Of a stretch of 38,162 nucleotides of DNA, positions 36,558 to 38,162 are shown one piece after another (positions within the stretch are counted from its first letter, which is position 1; each line of letters opens with the position of its first letter). The stretch is from Mesostigma viride. Its lineage: Eukaryota > Streptophyta > Mesostigmatophyceae > Mesostigmatales > Mesostigmataceae. The stretch lies in NCBI GenBank assembly GCA_009746045.1, contig RPFO01001958.1, positions 1 through 38,162 of the forward strand. Reading direction: 5' to 3'. The notes beneath the pieces are model-generated. The model had not been told where the DNA came from, did no database searches, and was given only the letters and a program-made list of their open reading frames with translations. Made by a program: the position numbers and the translations under genes.

Positions 36558-37079
36558 TCACGACCGGTCGCCGATCGCGAGCGCTTGGCCGTCTCGGTAG
36601 ACGTGCGTCTTCGTGCGGACCTCCGACGCGTCCCGGACGAGTTTGAGATTGGCCTCGTTCAGGATGTAGCATCGGTATCGAACGGTGAACGATTGGGGAG
36701 GATTTTTGGGATCGAGATAGAATCGTATGTTTTTGTATGTGTAGGTACTGGCACACGTCACCGTCGTAACGTCCTGAGGATCGAACTCTTGGTCCCCGAT
36801 GACGACGCGGACCTTCACGTCGCAGTCGACTCCCCGCAAAACGTCGCACGTCGGCAGACGCGTCGCGGAGAAGACGTACTCGCCCGTTTTGTCGTCGACC
36901 TCGAACGCGGCGACGTTGTTGACGACATACGCGTGCTCGGGCTCGTAGACGACTGCCTGGGTCCACCCCTCGCCCACCTCCGTGCGCGGCGGAGTCGTCA
37001 GGACCTGCAACGCGTCCGTGTAGGTGCCCGGGCCGAGCTCGTACACGGGGAGGCTGTCCAGGAACTGGTCGATATCCAT
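36558..37079 (-). CDS. Beta-rich hypothetical protein (173 aa)
   Basis: Intact frame, ATG at 37079 (MDIDQFLDSLPVYELGPGTY). A soluble, beta-strand-rich protein (AYVVNNVAAFEVDDKTGEYV; KVRVVIGDQEFDPQDVTTV; IRFYLDPKNPPQSFTVRYRC) with three cysteines. The alternating hydrophobic strands would suit a jelly-roll type structural protein, but there is no specific match. 49 nt separate it from the upstream minus gene. Confidence 0.65.
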   Translation of the reverse strand: MDIDQFLDSLPVYELGPGTYTDALQVLTTPPRTEVGEGWTQAVVYEPEHAYVVNNVAAFEVDDKTGEYVFSATRLPTCDVLRGVDCDVKVRVVIGDQEFDPQDVTTVTCASTYTYKNIRFYLDPKNPPQSFTVRYRCYILNEANLKLVRDASEVRTKTHVYRDGQALAIGDRS

Positions 37080-37104
37080 ACTTACGTCGGAGTAACGACG
37101 CGAT

Positions 37105-37110
37105 TTTATT
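37105..37110 (-). terminator. AATAAA signal (minus strand)
   Basis: TTTATT on the plus strand, 19 nt after the stop of the gene at 37129-37890, read as AATAAA in its direction. Confidence 0.45.
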
Positions 37111-37128
37111 CGACCGCCAATAGACGCG

Positions 37129-37890
37129 CTACTTCTGCTTCTTCTTCTTCTTGGCCGGTGGCTCTTCGAACGTCTTCGCGACTGTCAGGTCGATCACCTC
37201 CCGTTGCGCCTTGGTCACGCGTCCGACTCGGACGGACTCGCACGACGCCAGCACGTCCGTCAGCCGTCCCTCCATGTCCACAAAGTCCCCGTTATCGTGC
37301 CCCGTCGCCTTGAGACCGTACTGATTGTAATACCGCACGAGGTCCTCGTTGTCCCGTACCAGACACGCCACTCTCCTCAGTTTCGCCATATCGTTCTTCG
37401 CGAACGCGTCTTTCAAGCTCGCGTACGTGTTCTCGTACTTCCGCAGAAGATAGTAAATCTTGGCTTTCGACCACCCGTTGTATACACTCTCGTCCGGGCA
37501 TTGCGCACCGGCCGCTTCTAGTTCCACTATGGCCGTTCGGCGGTCCTTCATCATCGGCGCGAGCAAAGACATGCCATAACACAACAACTTGCGACCGACG
37601 CCTCGGAACGTCGCAATCTCCTCCTTCGAAGCGTCCCCCGGAAATTCCTTCGCAAGCACGCTGAACCAACTGATGTGGATCCTGTTGCGTTCGGGATACG
37701 CTTCTAACATAACCTCTACCAAATTGCGAGTCGGGTGAGCCCTCACCAACCGCGAGTCGTACGTCGAAGGGACGAGCACGTCAACCCGCAAGGCTTTATA
37801 CCCGCCTCTATCGGCGAACGAACGCGTCACACGCAGACTCCTCCCCTTGAGCGTGGGGAGATCTAGGCCCGTCACTTCTGTTTCCTCCAT
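37129..37890 (-). CDS. Hypothetical protein, possible GNAT-type acetyltransferase fold
   Basis: Intact frame; the ATG at 37890 (MEETEVTGLDLPTLKGR) is chosen because the region before it is AT-rich (AAAATATAACTTTAAAT) and resembles a promoter; 37941 is also open. A segment with RIHISWFSVLAKEF, FRGVGRKLLCYGMSLLAPMM and RRTAIVELEAAG resembles the motif A/beta-4 part of GNAT N-acetyltransferases, and the later LVRYYNQYGLK resembles their usual ending (Y-x-x-x-G-F/L). A helical insertion (KAKIYYLLRKYENTYASLKD) lies between. The C-terminus is a lysine run (PAKKKKKQK), possibly a nuclear signal or DNA contact. The acetyltransferase reading is tentative. Confidence 0.6.
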   Translation of the reverse strand: MEETEVTGLDLPTLKGRSLRVTRSFADRGGYKALRVDVLVPSTYDSRLVRAHPTRNLVEVMLEAYPERNRIHISWFSVLAKEFPGDASKEEIATFRGVGRKLLCYGMSLLAPMMKDRRTAIVELEAAGAQCPDESVYNGWSKAKIYYLLRKYENTYASLKDAFAKNDMAKLRRVACLVRDNEDLVRYYNQYGLKATGHDNGDFVDMEGRLTDVLASCESVRVGRVTKAQREVIDLTVAKTFEEPPAKKKKKQK

Positions 37891-37945
37891 AATTGAGCAC
37901 TTTATTGTTACCATGCGATTTAAAGTTATATTTTCAAACAAGTCC

Positions 37946-37965
37946 TTTATTCATAATAATAAAGT
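37946..37965. terminator. AATAAA signals on both strands
   Basis: TTTATTCATAATAATAAAGT: AATAAA on the plus strand at the right end and on the minus strand at the left end. The minus-strand copies lie just behind the stop of the partial gene at 37971. Confidence 0.45.
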
Positions 37966-37970
37966 TACGT

Positions 37971-38162
37971 TTACAACATCACAAGCTCGTCTCCCATAGA
38001 GACCTTCCACTCGTGGGGCACCGGAGAGGCGGCACACCGCCGCCACTGTGGTAAAGGGCGTGGGCGCTCTTGATGCACTTGTCCAGGTTGGCCCGCGACC
38101 TCCGCAAAACATCGCATTCGTGCGAGGTCACGGAGCAGACCGCCGAACAGAAGACCGCGTCC
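37971..38162 (-). CDS. C-terminal part of a Cys-rich gene, cut by the window edge
   Basis: On the minus strand the frame open from the window edge reads FCSAVCSVTSHECDVLRRS and NLDKCIKSAHALYHSGGG. The most natural ending is in another frame (PHEWKVSMGDELVML, TAA at 37971-37973), so one or two bases may be missing near 38030-38060. Five cysteines in about 35 residues suggest disulphides or metal binding. The N-terminus is outside the window, and no family can be named. Confidence 0.5.
   Translation of the reverse strand, partial: GRGLLFGGLLRDLARMRCFAEVAGQPGQVHQERPRPLPQWRRCAASPVPHEWKVSMGDELVML

Noticed and set aside
1-38162. tRNA or rRNA genes
   Set aside because: No cloverleaf-type box A/box B pairs or rRNA-like conserved stretches were noticed by eye; a tRNAscan run would be decisive.

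Overview
The window reads as about 27 kb of large eukaryotic DNA-virus sequence (Nucleocytoviricota-like) interrupted by one 10.8 kb Ty3/gypsy LTR retrotransposon. The viral assignment rests on densely packed GC-rich genes on both strands, small intergenic gaps, many proteins with a single N-terminal membrane anchor, AATAAA signals at stop codons, and a protein that resembles the DUF5767 family of giant viruses. Other fitting genes are a KilA-N/MSV199-like protein fused to a PD-(D/E)XK-like nuclease, a SprT-like metalloprotease, an F-box-like protein, a 2OG-Fe(II) oxygenase, a GT14-like glycosyltransferase and a long fibre/adhesin with lectin-like domains. No capsid, polymerase or packaging gene could be recognised, so the family is open. 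The sequence does not tell whether this is a free virus carrying a host element or a viral insertion in a eukaryotic chromosome.

Layout. 1-5300: probably viral, but so broken in frame that only parts of minus-strand genes can be followed. 5304-6618: a small membrane protein and the N-terminal part of a fibre gene. 6619-17387: the retrotransposon on the minus strand, with 563/572 bp LTRs and a 5-bp target duplication (ACGAT). It carries a 5' ORF with an RNase H1-N/viroplasmin-like domain, Gag with a CCHC knuckle, Pol (PR-RT-RH-IN-chromodomain) and an unrecognised 767-codon ORF after integrase. 17388-21298: the rest of the fibre gene, with 183-bp tandem repeats and two lectin-like folds, and a smaller fibre-like gene. 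21321-24457: four plus-strand genes. 24454-28617: minus-strand genes. 28709-31882: plus-strand genes including the protease. 31911-38162: genes on alternating strands, some convergent or divergent.

Most genes look broken by single missing bases, usually in homopolymers. Two internal controls point to sequencing or assembly deletions rather than decay. The two LTRs differ by nine missing bases, all in the left copy, with no substitution that I could find. A tandem repeat with a period of exactly 183 bp drops to 182 bp where the reading frame is lost. Breaks are therefore reported as probable under-called bases. Coordinates of broken genes give the full inferred extent, and no repaired sequence is given.
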